From positions 248,001-312,000 of the forward strand of contig MKTZ01000008.1 of NCBI GenBank assembly GCA_001898505.1: DNA of 64,000 nucleotides. Direction: 5' to 3'. This DNA is from Sphingobacteriales bacterium 50-39 (GTDB taxonomy: Bacteria > Bacteroidota > Bacteroidia > Chitinophagales > Chitinophagaceae). The position numbers and the translations under genes are program-made. The notes under the pieces are model-generated. The model ran no database searches and was not told the origin of the DNA. It saw only the letters and a list, made by a program, of their open reading frames with translations. Shown piece after piece: positions 36,411 through 43,789 of the stretch (positions are counted from its first letter, which is position 1; the number at the start of each line of letters is the position of its first letter).

Positions 36411-37031
36411 ATGCGTACATTATTAAAATATGGGGGGATGGCGACGCTGATAGTGTTATTGAGCTGTCCGGCCCTCCACGCTCAAAATTATCTGAATGTG
36501 ACGGTGGGGTATGGTGTGAATTTTCCTACGGGTTCTTTTAAGGATTATGTAACCCATCCGGCGTATAAGGGATTCAATGCAGGTCTGGCCTATCCCCTGA
36601 ATGATCGATTGAGCCTGGGATTGAGCTTTGGATACAACGACTATTATCAGAAGTATCCCCGCCAGACCTATCATGATGGGGCAGGTACGACAGTATCGGC
36701 TGTGGTAAGCAATTCTGTTCAGCAGATACCGGTGTTGCTGACAGCTAATTATACATTGATGAAAAAAGGATTTATCCGGCCTTATGTAGAAGGGGGGGCG
36801 GGTGTGAATTTCGCTACATTCGACCAGTACCTGGGAGAATTCGATTCCCCGCATTCCAAAGCCAATTGGGCATTGAAGGGAGGGGCTGGCTTTTATATTC
36901 CTTTGAGCAGCTATTCACCGACGGCTATCAAGATCGGCGGCAGCTACAACTACGCGCCATTCAACAGCGATGGAGTGCAGCATTTGGATACCTGGGGTAT
37001 CGAGGCGGGGGTCCGGTTTGCCATTCATTAG
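36411..37031 (+). CDS. Outer-membrane beta-barrel protein (porin-like family)
   Basis: A 206-residue protein with a signal peptide (hydrophobic 10-21, then ALHAQN) and eight or so amphipathic strands. Glycine-aromatic turns such as GLSFGYNDYY and GGAGVNFATF and the ending GIEAGVRFAIH are typical of small OmpA/OprF-type barrels in Bacteroidota. No substrate motif is visible. It lies directly behind the DUF4136 lipoprotein gene, and the two may act together at the outer membrane. Confidence 0.8.
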   Translation: MRTLLKYGGMATLIVLLSCPALHAQNYLNVTVGYGVNFPTGSFKDYVTHPAYKGFNAGLAYPLNDRLSLGLSFGYNDYYQKYPRQTYHDGAGTTVSAVVSNSVQQIPVLLTANYTLMKKGFIRPYVEGGAGVNFATFDQYLGEFDSPHSKANWALKGGAGFYIPLSSYSPTAIKIGGSYNYAPFNSDGVQHLDTWGIEAGVRFAIH

Positions 37032-37055
37032 TGGACCGCTGGCATGGAGCTTAAA

Positions 37056-37075
37056 AACCCCTTCGGGGGTTTTTT
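37056..37075 (+). terminator. Terminator shared by convergent genes
   Basis: AACCCC-TTC-GGGGGTTTTTT gives a GC stem with a T-run on the plus strand. On the minus strand the same stem with AAAAA/TTTTT flanks can end the YqgE transcript. Confidence 0.7.
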
Positions 37076-37625
37076 AATTTAGCTGTGGATCGATGGGGAA
37101 ATTGATCATGATCTCATAGTCTCCGCCCAGATGACGGAGCGCCTCCTTCCATATCTCATCCGTCTGTTTATGGAATACCAATTTACGGCTGGCCTGTACC
37201 GTTAGCCATGATTTTTCCTTCAATTCATCGGCAAGCTGACCGCTGCCCCAGCCGGAATATCCAATGTAGAAGCGTATTTTGGAGATATCGATCTCGCCCG
37301 CGCGTATCAGGTCTATGGCTGTCTCGAAGCTGCCGCCCCAAAAGACGCCATCGATGATCTCGTATCCTCCGATGATCTTATCGGGATACTGATGCAGAAA
37401 ATGGATCGTATCCATCTGCACGGGTCCGCCTAAAAAAACAGGTAATTTCAGGTCGTCCAATCCACTGACCAATTCATTCAATGTGTAGTCGTAATTCTTA
37501 TTCAGGACAAATCCAAAGCTTCCCTCGTCCTGGTGTTCGCAAAGGAACACGACGGTCCGCATGAAATTCGGATCTTTAAGGAATGGATCTGCGATCAACA
37601 ATATGCCAGGTGCCGGGCTCTCCAT
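37074..37625 (-). CDS. YqgE/AlgH family protein
   Basis: A 183-residue single-domain protein of the YqgE/AlgH family (UPF0301). It has the conserved N-terminus GILLIADPFLKDPNFMRTVVFLCEH and the motifs GSFGFVLNK, FLGGPVQMD and FYIGYSGWGSGQLADEL. The family's role is unclear; AlgH was named for an effect on alginate regulation in Pseudomonas. It starts at ATG 37625 and converges with the barrel gene over a shared terminator. Confidence 0.92.
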   Translation of the reverse strand: MESPAPGILLIADPFLKDPNFMRTVVFLCEHQDEGSFGFVLNKNYDYTLNELVSGLDDLKLPVFLGGPVQMDTIHFLHQYPDKIIGGYEIIDGVFWGGSFETAIDLIRAGEIDISKIRFYIGYSGWGSGQLADELKEKSWLTVQASRKLVFHKQTDEIWKEALRHLGGDYEIMINFPIDPQLN

Positions 37626-37630
37626 ATGGA

Positions 37631-37660
37631 CTAAATTAAGTATTTATGGGAGATAACAAA
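37631..37660 (-). promoter_or_regulatory. Possible promoter of the YqgE gene
   Basis: On the minus strand TTTG (37657-37660), 18 nt and TAATTTAG (37631-37638), one mismatch from the consensus. It is very close to the ATG at 37625. Confidence 0.35.
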
Positions 37661-37926
37661 ATCCGATTATTTCCACAGCGACTCCAAAGCCGAAAAATGC
37701 CGGAAATTGCGGGAAGAATGTCCGGAAAACGGGGCTCGGGAGTAGCGGGCACCTGGCGCAAGGGAGAGCGGAGAACCTGCGGTTTTTAGCACGAAATCCC
37801 CTTTCTTTGTGAAACCTTCGTTAAATAGCTGGCCCGGCGGGGCACGGAAGGGGCCTATCCTTTGACCTTTTGAATATCTTTATAGTTGGGCCCGATGACT
37901 GGTCCGATACATAAAAGCAATTTGGT
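37661..37926. other. Gene-free stretch before the histidine kinase
   Basis: About 270 bases between divergent genes. It is GC-rich with several short complementary segments, but I see no conserved gene, repeat copy or perfect promoter. It must contain the promoter for the kinase. Confidence 0.3.
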
Positions 37927-39288
37927 TTGAAAAAAATTTTTCCCATTATTTTTCTTCTGATCTCACTGTCCCTCATTGGTATTATATATATCCAGATCAA
38001 CTGGTTGTTTACCATGGTGGAGAACAGGCGGGAGCTGTTGAAGCACAAGCTTATCGATGCCATGAATGACGTGGGGCATCAGTTGGTAGAGCAAAGAGGC
38101 AGCTCTCCCAATTTCAAAACGTTGCGGCTAAAACCGGGCCTGACCTGGCGGCCTTCCGACCAGTTCATGTTGGAGCTGATGCGTCCACCTACCATTGCCG
38201 AGAAATTTACGCCCGAGGATATCGCTGACAAATTGAGAAAGTCCTTCAATATACATGGTCTAAAAGATACCAAATTCGAATTTGCCGTCTCTGCGGATCT
38301 GGGTACGGGAATGTCTTTCCGGCCTCCGGAGATACGCTCGCCCAATTACTTCAAAGAGCTGGAGGATTCCGTACATAATTGGGCGGCCTATTACCCTCTT
38401 CAGGCTCCCGAGAATGTGGGTGTGGGAGAAACCATACCCGACGAGCTGCTGGTGGTTGTCATCCCTGACTTCCGAAACATCGTGCTGAGCCAGATGCGGT
38501 GGATGATCGGGGGCGCTATTTTCTTTACCATCATCATCATTGCCGCTTTTTATGTGACGGTGAGAGCGCTGCTCCGGCAGAAAAAGCTGAGTGAAATAAA
38601 GAACGACTTTATCAACAACATGACCCATGAGTTCAAGACGCCTCTGGCTACTATTTCCCTGGCGGTGGATGCGTTGAAGAACGAAAAGGTGATACAGGAC
38701 AGGCAGAAATCGGAGTATTTCACCGGCATCATCAAGGAGGAGAATCGCCGGATGAACAAGCAGGTGGAGACGATATTGCAGGCATCGCTGCTCGACCGGC
38801 AGGAGCAACAGCTGAATCGGACGCCCATCCGTGCGCACGAGATCATACAGGAGGCCATGGAAAATTTCCAACTGCAGCTGGATGGGAAGGGAGGACGGTC
38901 GGAATTGCAGCTCAATGCAAAGAGTGACCTGATCAGCGCGGATGAAGTACATTTTACCAACCTGATATCCAATCTCATCGACAACGCGATAAAATATTCA
39001 AAAGACAATCTTTTCATACGGATCACTACCCACAGCACTGCCAAGAGCCTGATCATACGCATCGAGGACAATGGCATCGGTATGAGCAAGGAGACGCAGC
39101 GGCGTATCTTCGAGAAATTCTACAGGGCTCATACGGGTAATATTCACAATGTCAAGGGGTTTGGCCTGGGACTTAGCTATGTCAAGACCATCGTGGAAGC
39201 CCATCAGGGTAAGATCAAGGTGGACAGCATGGTAGGTAAGGGCACGACCTTTACGCTGGAATTTCCGCTGAAGGCGGAAGAGGATTAG
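37927..39288 (+). CDS. Membrane sensor histidine kinase
   Basis: A 453-residue inner-membrane kinase with helices at about 5-27 and 193-213 flanking a ~165-residue periplasmic sensor domain I do not recognise. The phosphoacceptor His234 lies in NNMTHEFKTPLATI (HisKA). The ATPase domain shows the N box NLIDNAIKYSKD, G1 EDNGIGMS, F box FEKFYRA and G2 GFGLGLSYVK. The start is TTG at 37927 (MKKIFPIIFLLI); no ATG precedes the first helix. No response regulator gene is adjacent, since the next gene is the oppositely oriented queA, so the partner must be elsewhere. Confidence 0.92.
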   Translation: MKKIFPIIFLLISLSLIGIIYIQINWLFTMVENRRELLKHKLIDAMNDVGHQLVEQRGSSPNFKTLRLKPGLTWRPSDQFMLELMRPPTIAEKFTPEDIADKLRKSFNIHGLKDTKFEFAVSADLGTGMSFRPPEIRSPNYFKELEDSVHNWAAYYPLQAPENVGVGETIPDELLVVVIPDFRNIVLSQMRWMIGGAIFFTIIIIAAFYVTVRALLRQKKLSEIKNDFINNMTHEFKTPLATISLAVDALKNEKVIQDRQKSEYFTGIIKEENRRMNKQVETILQASLLDRQEQQLNRTPIRAHEIIQEAMENFQLQLDGKGGRSELQLNAKSDLISADEVHFTNLISNLIDNAIKYSKDNLFIRITTHSTAKSLIIRIEDNGIGMSKETQRRIFEKFYRAHTGNIHNVKGFGLGLSYVKTIVEAHQGKIKVDSMVGKGTTFTLEFPLKAEED

Positions 39289-39312
39289 GCGCGAGACCTT
39301 TCCGGCCAGAAC

Positions 39313-40542
39313 TTAGGGCAAGAGCAGACACCCATCTCCATAGCTAAGGAAGCGAAATGAATGCTCCAGGGCATAGTCGTATACTTTTTTCCAATCTTCT
39401 CCGATCAGTGAGGCGACCAGCAGCAGCAAGGTCGATTCGGGCTGGTGAAAGTTGGTGATAAGTCCTTTTGCGATGCGCCATTTATATCCCGGTGTGATCA
39501 GTAATTGTGTACGGGTGATCAGCTGGGACAGATCATGTCTTTGCATCCATTCCAGCAAGGAGGTGAGCGCTGTTTCCGGGCTGGTAGTCCGGGACGGGAG
39601 CTCATATGCATCCCATTGATGTACTGTGAGCTCTTCCGGGGAGATGGATGGATCTTGTGCGGCTTTCAGCCCAAGCCAGTAAAGACTTTCGACGGTACGG
39701 GCAGAGGTGGTGCCTACCGGAATGACAGGACTGCCCAATGCATTCAGGAGCGTGGCAATCGTATCCCTGGTGACGGAGATCCATTCCACGTGCATCATAT
39801 GATCCGAGAGGGTGGGTGTTTTTACGGGAAGGAAGGTCCCTGCTCCTACATGCAGGGTGACGAAGGTGCGCCGGATATCTTTTGCTGCAAGGCTGTTGAA
39901 AACGGTGTCGGTAAAATGCAGGCCTGCCGTAGGCGCTGCCACCGACCCGTCGTGCCGGGCATAAATGGTCTGGTAGCGTTGGTTGTCGGAGGCTTCTGCC
40001 GGTCGGCGGATATAGGGGGGAAGAGGAATTAGCCCGGCCTGATGGAGAAGTTCGGCAAAGGTCAGCTCTGCGGGCGTCCAGGATAGCTCGATGAGGAAAG
40101 CGTCGTCCTCTTTGCCGAGATAGACAGCCGATAAATTTATTTTGGAAGATGCTGCCGATACTATTTCCTTGTGGAGGACTTGGCCCGGTTTCCATTTGCT
40201 GGCTCCTCCGATGAGACATTTCCAGCGTACGCTGCCCTTTTGCATCATTGCCGAGGCTATGCCTCCATATTCTGCCGGCGGCTCCAGGCAGAAGAGCTCG
40301 ATCTGTCCTCCTGTGGGTTTGCGGAACAGGATCCTTGCCTCGACGACCTTTGTGTTGTTGAATACGAGCAGGGACCCGCCAGGAATATGATCAACGATAT
40401 GTCTGTAGATGTCCTCGGTGATGTTACCTTTTCTATAGACCAGCAATTTGCTTGCATCTCTTTCGGCTAATGGGTAGTGCGCGATCAGCTCTGCCGGGAG
40501 CGAGTAGGTGTATGCCGCGATAGAAATATTTCGTGGATCCAT
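39313..40542 (-). CDS. queA: S-adenosylmethionine:tRNA ribosyltransferase-isomerase QueA
   Basis: A 409-residue enzyme that forms epoxyqueuosine on tRNA by transferring the ribosyl part of SAM to preQ1-tRNA. Family signatures are YPLAERDASKLLVY, LLVFNNTKVVEARI, YQTIYARHDGSVAAPTAGLHFT and LHVGAGTFLPVK. The length is 50-60 residues above E. coli QueA, as in other Bacteroidota. I start at ATG 40542 (MDPRNISIAAYTYSLP); the frame extends to 40653 but would overlap the divergent GNAT gene. Other queuosine genes are not in the window. Confidence 0.95.
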   Translation of the reverse strand: MDPRNISIAAYTYSLPAELIAHYPLAERDASKLLVYRKGNITEDIYRHIVDHIPGGSLLVFNNTKVVEARILFRKPTGGQIELFCLEPPAEYGGIASAMMQKGSVRWKCLIGGASKWKPGQVLHKEIVSAASSKINLSAVYLGKEDDAFLIELSWTPAELTFAELLHQAGLIPLPPYIRRPAEASDNQRYQTIYARHDGSVAAPTAGLHFTDTVFNSLAAKDIRRTFVTLHVGAGTFLPVKTPTLSDHMMHVEWISVTRDTIATLLNALGSPVIPVGTTSARTVESLYWLGLKAAQDPSISPEELTVHQWDAYELPSRTTSPETALTSLLEWMQRHDLSQLITRTQLLITPGYKWRIAKGLITNFHQPESTLLLLVASLIGEDWKKVYDYALEHSFRFLSYGDGCLLLP

Positions 40543-40596
40543 ATTTTTGGACGGCCAACTGCCGTCGGGTTGATCCGGCAAAATTATTGATATTTG

Positions 40597-41364
40597 ATGG
40601 AACGTATGACAGATAGTCAACTGGAGCAGGCTGTTGCTCACAATCACGCGCAATTATTCTACCGCAATGCCATTGCCCGGGGTGGAGAGGTCCGGACTGC
40701 GGGGGACATCAACTATACGTATGATGGCAGGGATTTTCAGTCGATGATCGCATTTCCAAGCCTGGATGAAGCAACAGCCGATGAGCAGCTGGATGAGATG
40801 ATGGCCTGGTATCGTGAGCACCCTACCAAAGGTTTAGGGTGCTGGTCTCTTGCCCCTCCGCTGCCGGCCGATCTGGGTGCGAGGCTGCTTGCGAGGGGTT
40901 TCCAGGATGGCTGGCGTCCCTGCTGGATGGCCATGGAGCTGGTCGATCCGGGACAGGAGATGTCTGCACAACTACAGATCGTTGCAGACAATTACTTATC
41001 GCTGTATCATTTAAAGGACATTCCTTATACCGGGGAGCATGGCGCCGTCAGCCCCATGCTGATGAAAGAGCATCCTGAGCTGACCCAACAGTTCATCGCT
41101 TTGCTGAATGGAAAGATCGTGGGGCATTCATCCATATTTTTTACGACCGGTGAATACGGGGTGGCCGGCCTTTACGATGTGGCGGTGGCGCCTTCGGTCC
41201 GGGGAAGGGGTATCGGGAGGGCGATGGTGCGGGCGGCATGTGTTTATGCAAGAACCAGGGGATATCGCTATGCGGTGTTGAATGCGACCGGTCGCCGGAT
41301 GTACGAGCAGGTAGGTTTCCGGCATATTGGGGATGGGATGACGTGGTGGTGGTTCCCCCGGTGA
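40597..41364 (+). CDS. GNAT family N-acetyltransferase
   Basis: A 255-residue protein. The C-terminal half (about 130-255) is a GNAT domain: VAGLYDVAVAPSVRGRGIGRAMVRAA contains motif A with the acetyl-CoA pyrophosphate loop RGRGIG. YAVLNATGRRMYEQVGFRHIG is the usual ending. The N-terminal half is a second, degenerate domain of unknown role. I start at ATG 40597; ATG 40606 (MTDSQLEQ) is equally possible. The acceptor substrate is unknown. It is divergent from queA with 54 bp between the starts. Confidence 0.85.
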   Translation: MERMTDSQLEQAVAHNHAQLFYRNAIARGGEVRTAGDINYTYDGRDFQSMIAFPSLDEATADEQLDEMMAWYREHPTKGLGCWSLAPPLPADLGARLLARGFQDGWRPCWMAMELVDPGQEMSAQLQIVADNYLSLYHLKDIPYTGEHGAVSPMLMKEHPELTQQFIALLNGKIVGHSSIFFTTGEYGVAGLYDVAVAPSVRGRGIGRAMVRAACVYARTRGYRYAVLNATGRRMYEQVGFRHIGDGMTWWWFPR

Positions 41365-41394
41365 GGGGGCTGTTATCGGGTCGGGAGCCGGGGT

Positions 41395-41811
41395 TTAACG
41401 GTTTTTGACGGGCACCACCAGCTTGAGCCCGCTCCACTGTTCACTGACTGCACATACCTTTATGTCTACCAATCCATTCTGCGTGGCATAATCCCGGATG
41501 ATATTTTCATTAAGGTCGGTGGGGATGCCGGCGCTGATCTTATACCAGGACACCCAGATGACGATGCTTGTATTCTTCGACCAGAGCGGCTTCAGGGTTG
41601 TCATGTCTTTTTCAAATATTTTCCGGGATGCTGCGAAGAGATGGACCCAGTCTGGTGTCTCTGTCTCGCGGGGCCGGCAGAGCTGAGTAGAAAGATCGGC
41701 TTCCAGGAGACCGAAGTAATTGTCGGGCGGGTGGAGGAGGAGCACTTTTAGTGCGGGAGTGAGACCCAGTTTTTTTATCAGAGAAGTTCCGGAGTAACCT
41801 GCCGAGGCCAT
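41395..41811 (-). CDS. DUF3052 family protein
   Basis: A 138-residue cytoplasmic protein. The N-terminus MASAGYSGTSLIKKLGLTPALKVLLLHPPDNY carries the YSGTxLxKKLG signature I associate with DUF3052. The central WVHLFAASRKIFEKDM and the strand-helix pattern IVIWVSWYK are also typical. No catalytic role is known. ATG 41811 is preferred over GTG 41838 because the conserved region starts right after it. It converges with the GNAT gene (30 bp). Confidence 0.75.
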   Translation of the reverse strand: MASAGYSGTSLIKKLGLTPALKVLLLHPPDNYFGLLEADLSTQLCRPRETETPDWVHLFAASRKIFEKDMTTLKPLWSKNTSIVIWVSWYKISAGIPTDLNENIIRDYATQNGLVDIKVCAVSEQWSGLKLVVPVKNR

Positions 41812-41991
41812 ACTATAAGGATTTTGCTTTTTCCACACTCAAACCGCGGTTTTCCACGGGTTATCCACTGCAATTCACACTCCCATCACGAATCTATGCG
41901 TCGCCAGGAGGCCTAATTCCACCTCACTTCCTCTGGCTCAAGGTAATACACTGCTGTGGAAAAATTAAATTTTTCAAATTTCCCCGATTTG

Positions 41992-42016
41992 GTGGGAAAA
42001 AGTGTTATTTTGTGTT
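41992..42016 (+). promoter_or_regulatory. Putative MraZ operator (three GTG repeats, 10-bp period)
   Basis: GTGGG at 41992, GTGTT at 42002 and GTGTT at 42012 are direct repeats spaced exactly one helical turn apart, about 35-58 bp before the mraZ ATG. MraZ is known to bind short TGGG/GTG-type direct repeats with 10-bp spacing before its own gene, so this is the expected autoregulatory site of the dcw cluster. Confidence 0.6.
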
Positions 42017-42049
42017 AGTTTTAGTATAATTTGATTCAACTCCTCATAA

Positions 42050-42511
42050 ATGATTGGTTTTCTGGGCGAATACGAAGCTACACTGGACTCAAAAGGTCGC
42101 TTCTTGCTCCCGGCTGGCTTATCAAAGCAGTTGCCGGAAGAGGGAACCACGCAATTTGTTGTGAACAGAGGGTTTGAAAAGTGTCTAAGCCTCTATCCCA
42201 TGAAAAGCTGGGAACCCATTTTCGCTAAGATCAGCCAATTGAATGATTTTGACCCCGAAGTTCGGCAATTCAGGAGATATTTCCTGAATGGTGCCACGAT
42301 GGTAGAATTGGATACTGCGGGACGGTTGTTGGTTCCGCAAAACCTGAAAGAGCATGCCGGCCTCGCGAAAGACATTGTGCTGGTAGCCGCCGTTGACAAA
42401 ATTGAAATCTGGGATAAAAGTAAGTACCAACAGTTCTTTGAATCTTTTTCACCGGAAGCATTCAGCAGCCTGGCCAAGCAGGTTATGAACCCGGGAGGGT
42501 TCACGCAATGA
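42050..42511 (+). CDS. mraZ: Division/cell wall cluster transcriptional regulator MraZ
   Basis: A 153-residue DNA-binding protein, first gene of the dcw cluster and repressor of it in E. coli. Two SpoVT/AbrB-like halves carry the DxxGR signature: ATLDSKGRFLLP (residues 10-21) and VELDTAGRLLVPQ (85-97). It overlaps rsmH by 4 bp (ATGA), which suggests translational coupling. A three-repeat candidate operator lies just upstream. Confidence 0.96.
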   Translation: MIGFLGEYEATLDSKGRFLLPAGLSKQLPEEGTTQFVVNRGFEKCLSLYPMKSWEPIFAKISQLNDFDPEVRQFRRYFLNGATMVELDTAGRLLVPQNLKEHAGLAKDIVLVAAVDKIEIWDKSKYQQFFESFSPEAFSSLAKQVMNPGGFTQ

Positions 42512-43443
42512 CGGGGCGGGACGACCGGGGTGCGGGTAGTGATTATCATGTGCCCGTCCTCTATCATGAAGCGCTGGACGGGCTGGCGATACGGCCCGAA
42601 GGCGTTTATGTCGATTGTACTTTTGGCGGTGGTGGTCATTCCAGGGGGATTTTGGAAAGACTGGGTCCGTCGGGTAGATTGTACGCGTTTGATCAGGACA
42701 GCGACGCCCGGCAAAACCTGCCAGATGATGTCCGGATCGTCTTTCTGCCTCATAACTTCCGCCATTTGAGCCGGATGCTCCGTCTGCATCATGTCCAACA
42801 GGTCGATGGGATATTGGCCGACCTGGGTGTCAGCAGTCACCAGTTTGACCAGCCCGAGCGAGGTTTTTCCACGCGTTATACGGGCGATCTGGATATGAGG
42901 ATGGACCAGCGGCAAACGCTGACGGCCTTTGATATTGTCAACACCTATTCGGAGCAACAGCTGCACAAGCTCTTCGAGCAATATGGGGAAGTGACCAATG
43001 CAAAGACCCTGGCCCGGACGATCGTATCCGTCCGTCGTCAAATGCCGTTGAAGACTATTCCGAATTTTAAAGCTGCCTTGAGCAGTGTGGTGAAAGGGAA
43101 TCCCAATAAGTACTTTGCCCAGGTTTTTCAAGCCTTACGCATCGAAGTCAACGATGAATTGGGAGCGCTAAAGGAATTGCTGCAACAAATGCCCGCCCTG
43201 CTTCTGCCAGGCGGCCGTGCAGCCATCATCACCTTCCATTCGCTGGAAGATCGAATCGTCAAGAACTTTTTTAAGCGAGGCTCCTTTGAAGATGAAGACG
43301 GGCTTTTGGACCCATACGGGCAATCCAAGGCCAACCCCCTTTTGAAAGTCATCACCCGCAAGCCGATAACACCCGGTGAAAAAGAATTAAAGCTGAACCC
43401 AAGAGCCCGCAGCGCCAAATTGCGCGTAGCCGAGCACGTGTGA
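42508..43443 (+). CDS. rsmH: 16S rRNA (cytosine-1402-N4)-methyltransferase RsmH
   Basis: A 311-residue SAM methyltransferase that modifies C1402 in the ribosomal decoding centre. The N-terminal HVPVLYHEALDGL and SAM motif VDCTFGGGGHS (35-45) are seen first. GILADLGVSSHQFDQPERGFS, FQALRIEVNDELGAL and AIITFHSLEDRIVKNFFK follow in the usual order. It occupies its standard dcw position between mraZ and ftsL. Confidence 0.97.
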   Translation: MTGRDDRGAGSDYHVPVLYHEALDGLAIRPEGVYVDCTFGGGGHSRGILERLGPSGRLYAFDQDSDARQNLPDDVRIVFLPHNFRHLSRMLRLHHVQQVDGILADLGVSSHQFDQPERGFSTRYTGDLDMRMDQRQTLTAFDIVNTYSEQQLHKLFEQYGEVTNAKTLARTIVSVRRQMPLKTIPNFKAALSSVVKGNPNKYFAQVFQALRIEVNDELGALKELLQQMPALLLPGGRAAIITFHSLEDRIVKNFFKRGSFEDEDGLLDPYGQSKANPLLKVITRKPITPGEKELKLNPRARSAKLRVAEHV

Positions 43444-43455
43444 GGATCATCAATA

Positions 43456-43788
43456 ATGAGCGATAAAGATCAACATACCAAGCCACGCTGGAAGCCTTCG
43501 TTGAGCTACCATTGGATCATGAAGAACATTGGTTTCTTCCTGTTCCTGGCGGCCCTGGCGGTGATCTATATCTATAATGGCCATTATGCCGACAAGATCG
43601 TCCGGGATATCAACCGGACCAATAAAGAATTAAAAGAGCTACAATACGAATACAAGACATTAAAAAGTGAAGTGATGTTCCGAAGCAAACAAAGCGAACT
43701 TGCCAAAGCCGTCGAACCTTTCGGATTGAAAGAGCTGACACAGCCGCCTGTTGTTTTGATCGACTCGACCGTCACCGCTCATAAATGA
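43456..43788 (+). CDS. ftsL: FtsL-like cell division protein
   Basis: A 110-residue bitopic membrane protein: a cytoplasmic N-terminus, one helix at about 24-41 (IGFFLFLAALAVIYIY), then a periplasmic coiled coil (about 46-80, with the leucine pattern of NRTNKELKELQYEYKTLKS). FtsL-type proteins bridge FtsQ/FtsB to FtsW-FtsI. Sequence conservation is poor in this family, so the name rests mainly on topology and position between rsmH and ftsI. It is nearly contiguous with ftsI (1-bp gap). Confidence 0.88.
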   Translation: MSDKDQHTKPRWKPSLSYHWIMKNIGFFLFLAALAVIYIYNGHYADKIVRDINRTNKELKELQYEYKTLKSEVMFRSKQSELAKAVEPFGLKELTQPPVVLIDSTVTAHK

Positions 43789-43789
43789 G

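Noticed and set aside
41839-41960. DnaA-box-like TTATCCAC and TTTTCCAC near 41.85-41.96 kb as a possible replication origin
   Set aside because: Only one near-match and weak partners are present, without an AT-rich unwinding region with box clusters or a dnaA/dnaN/gidA neighbourhood.
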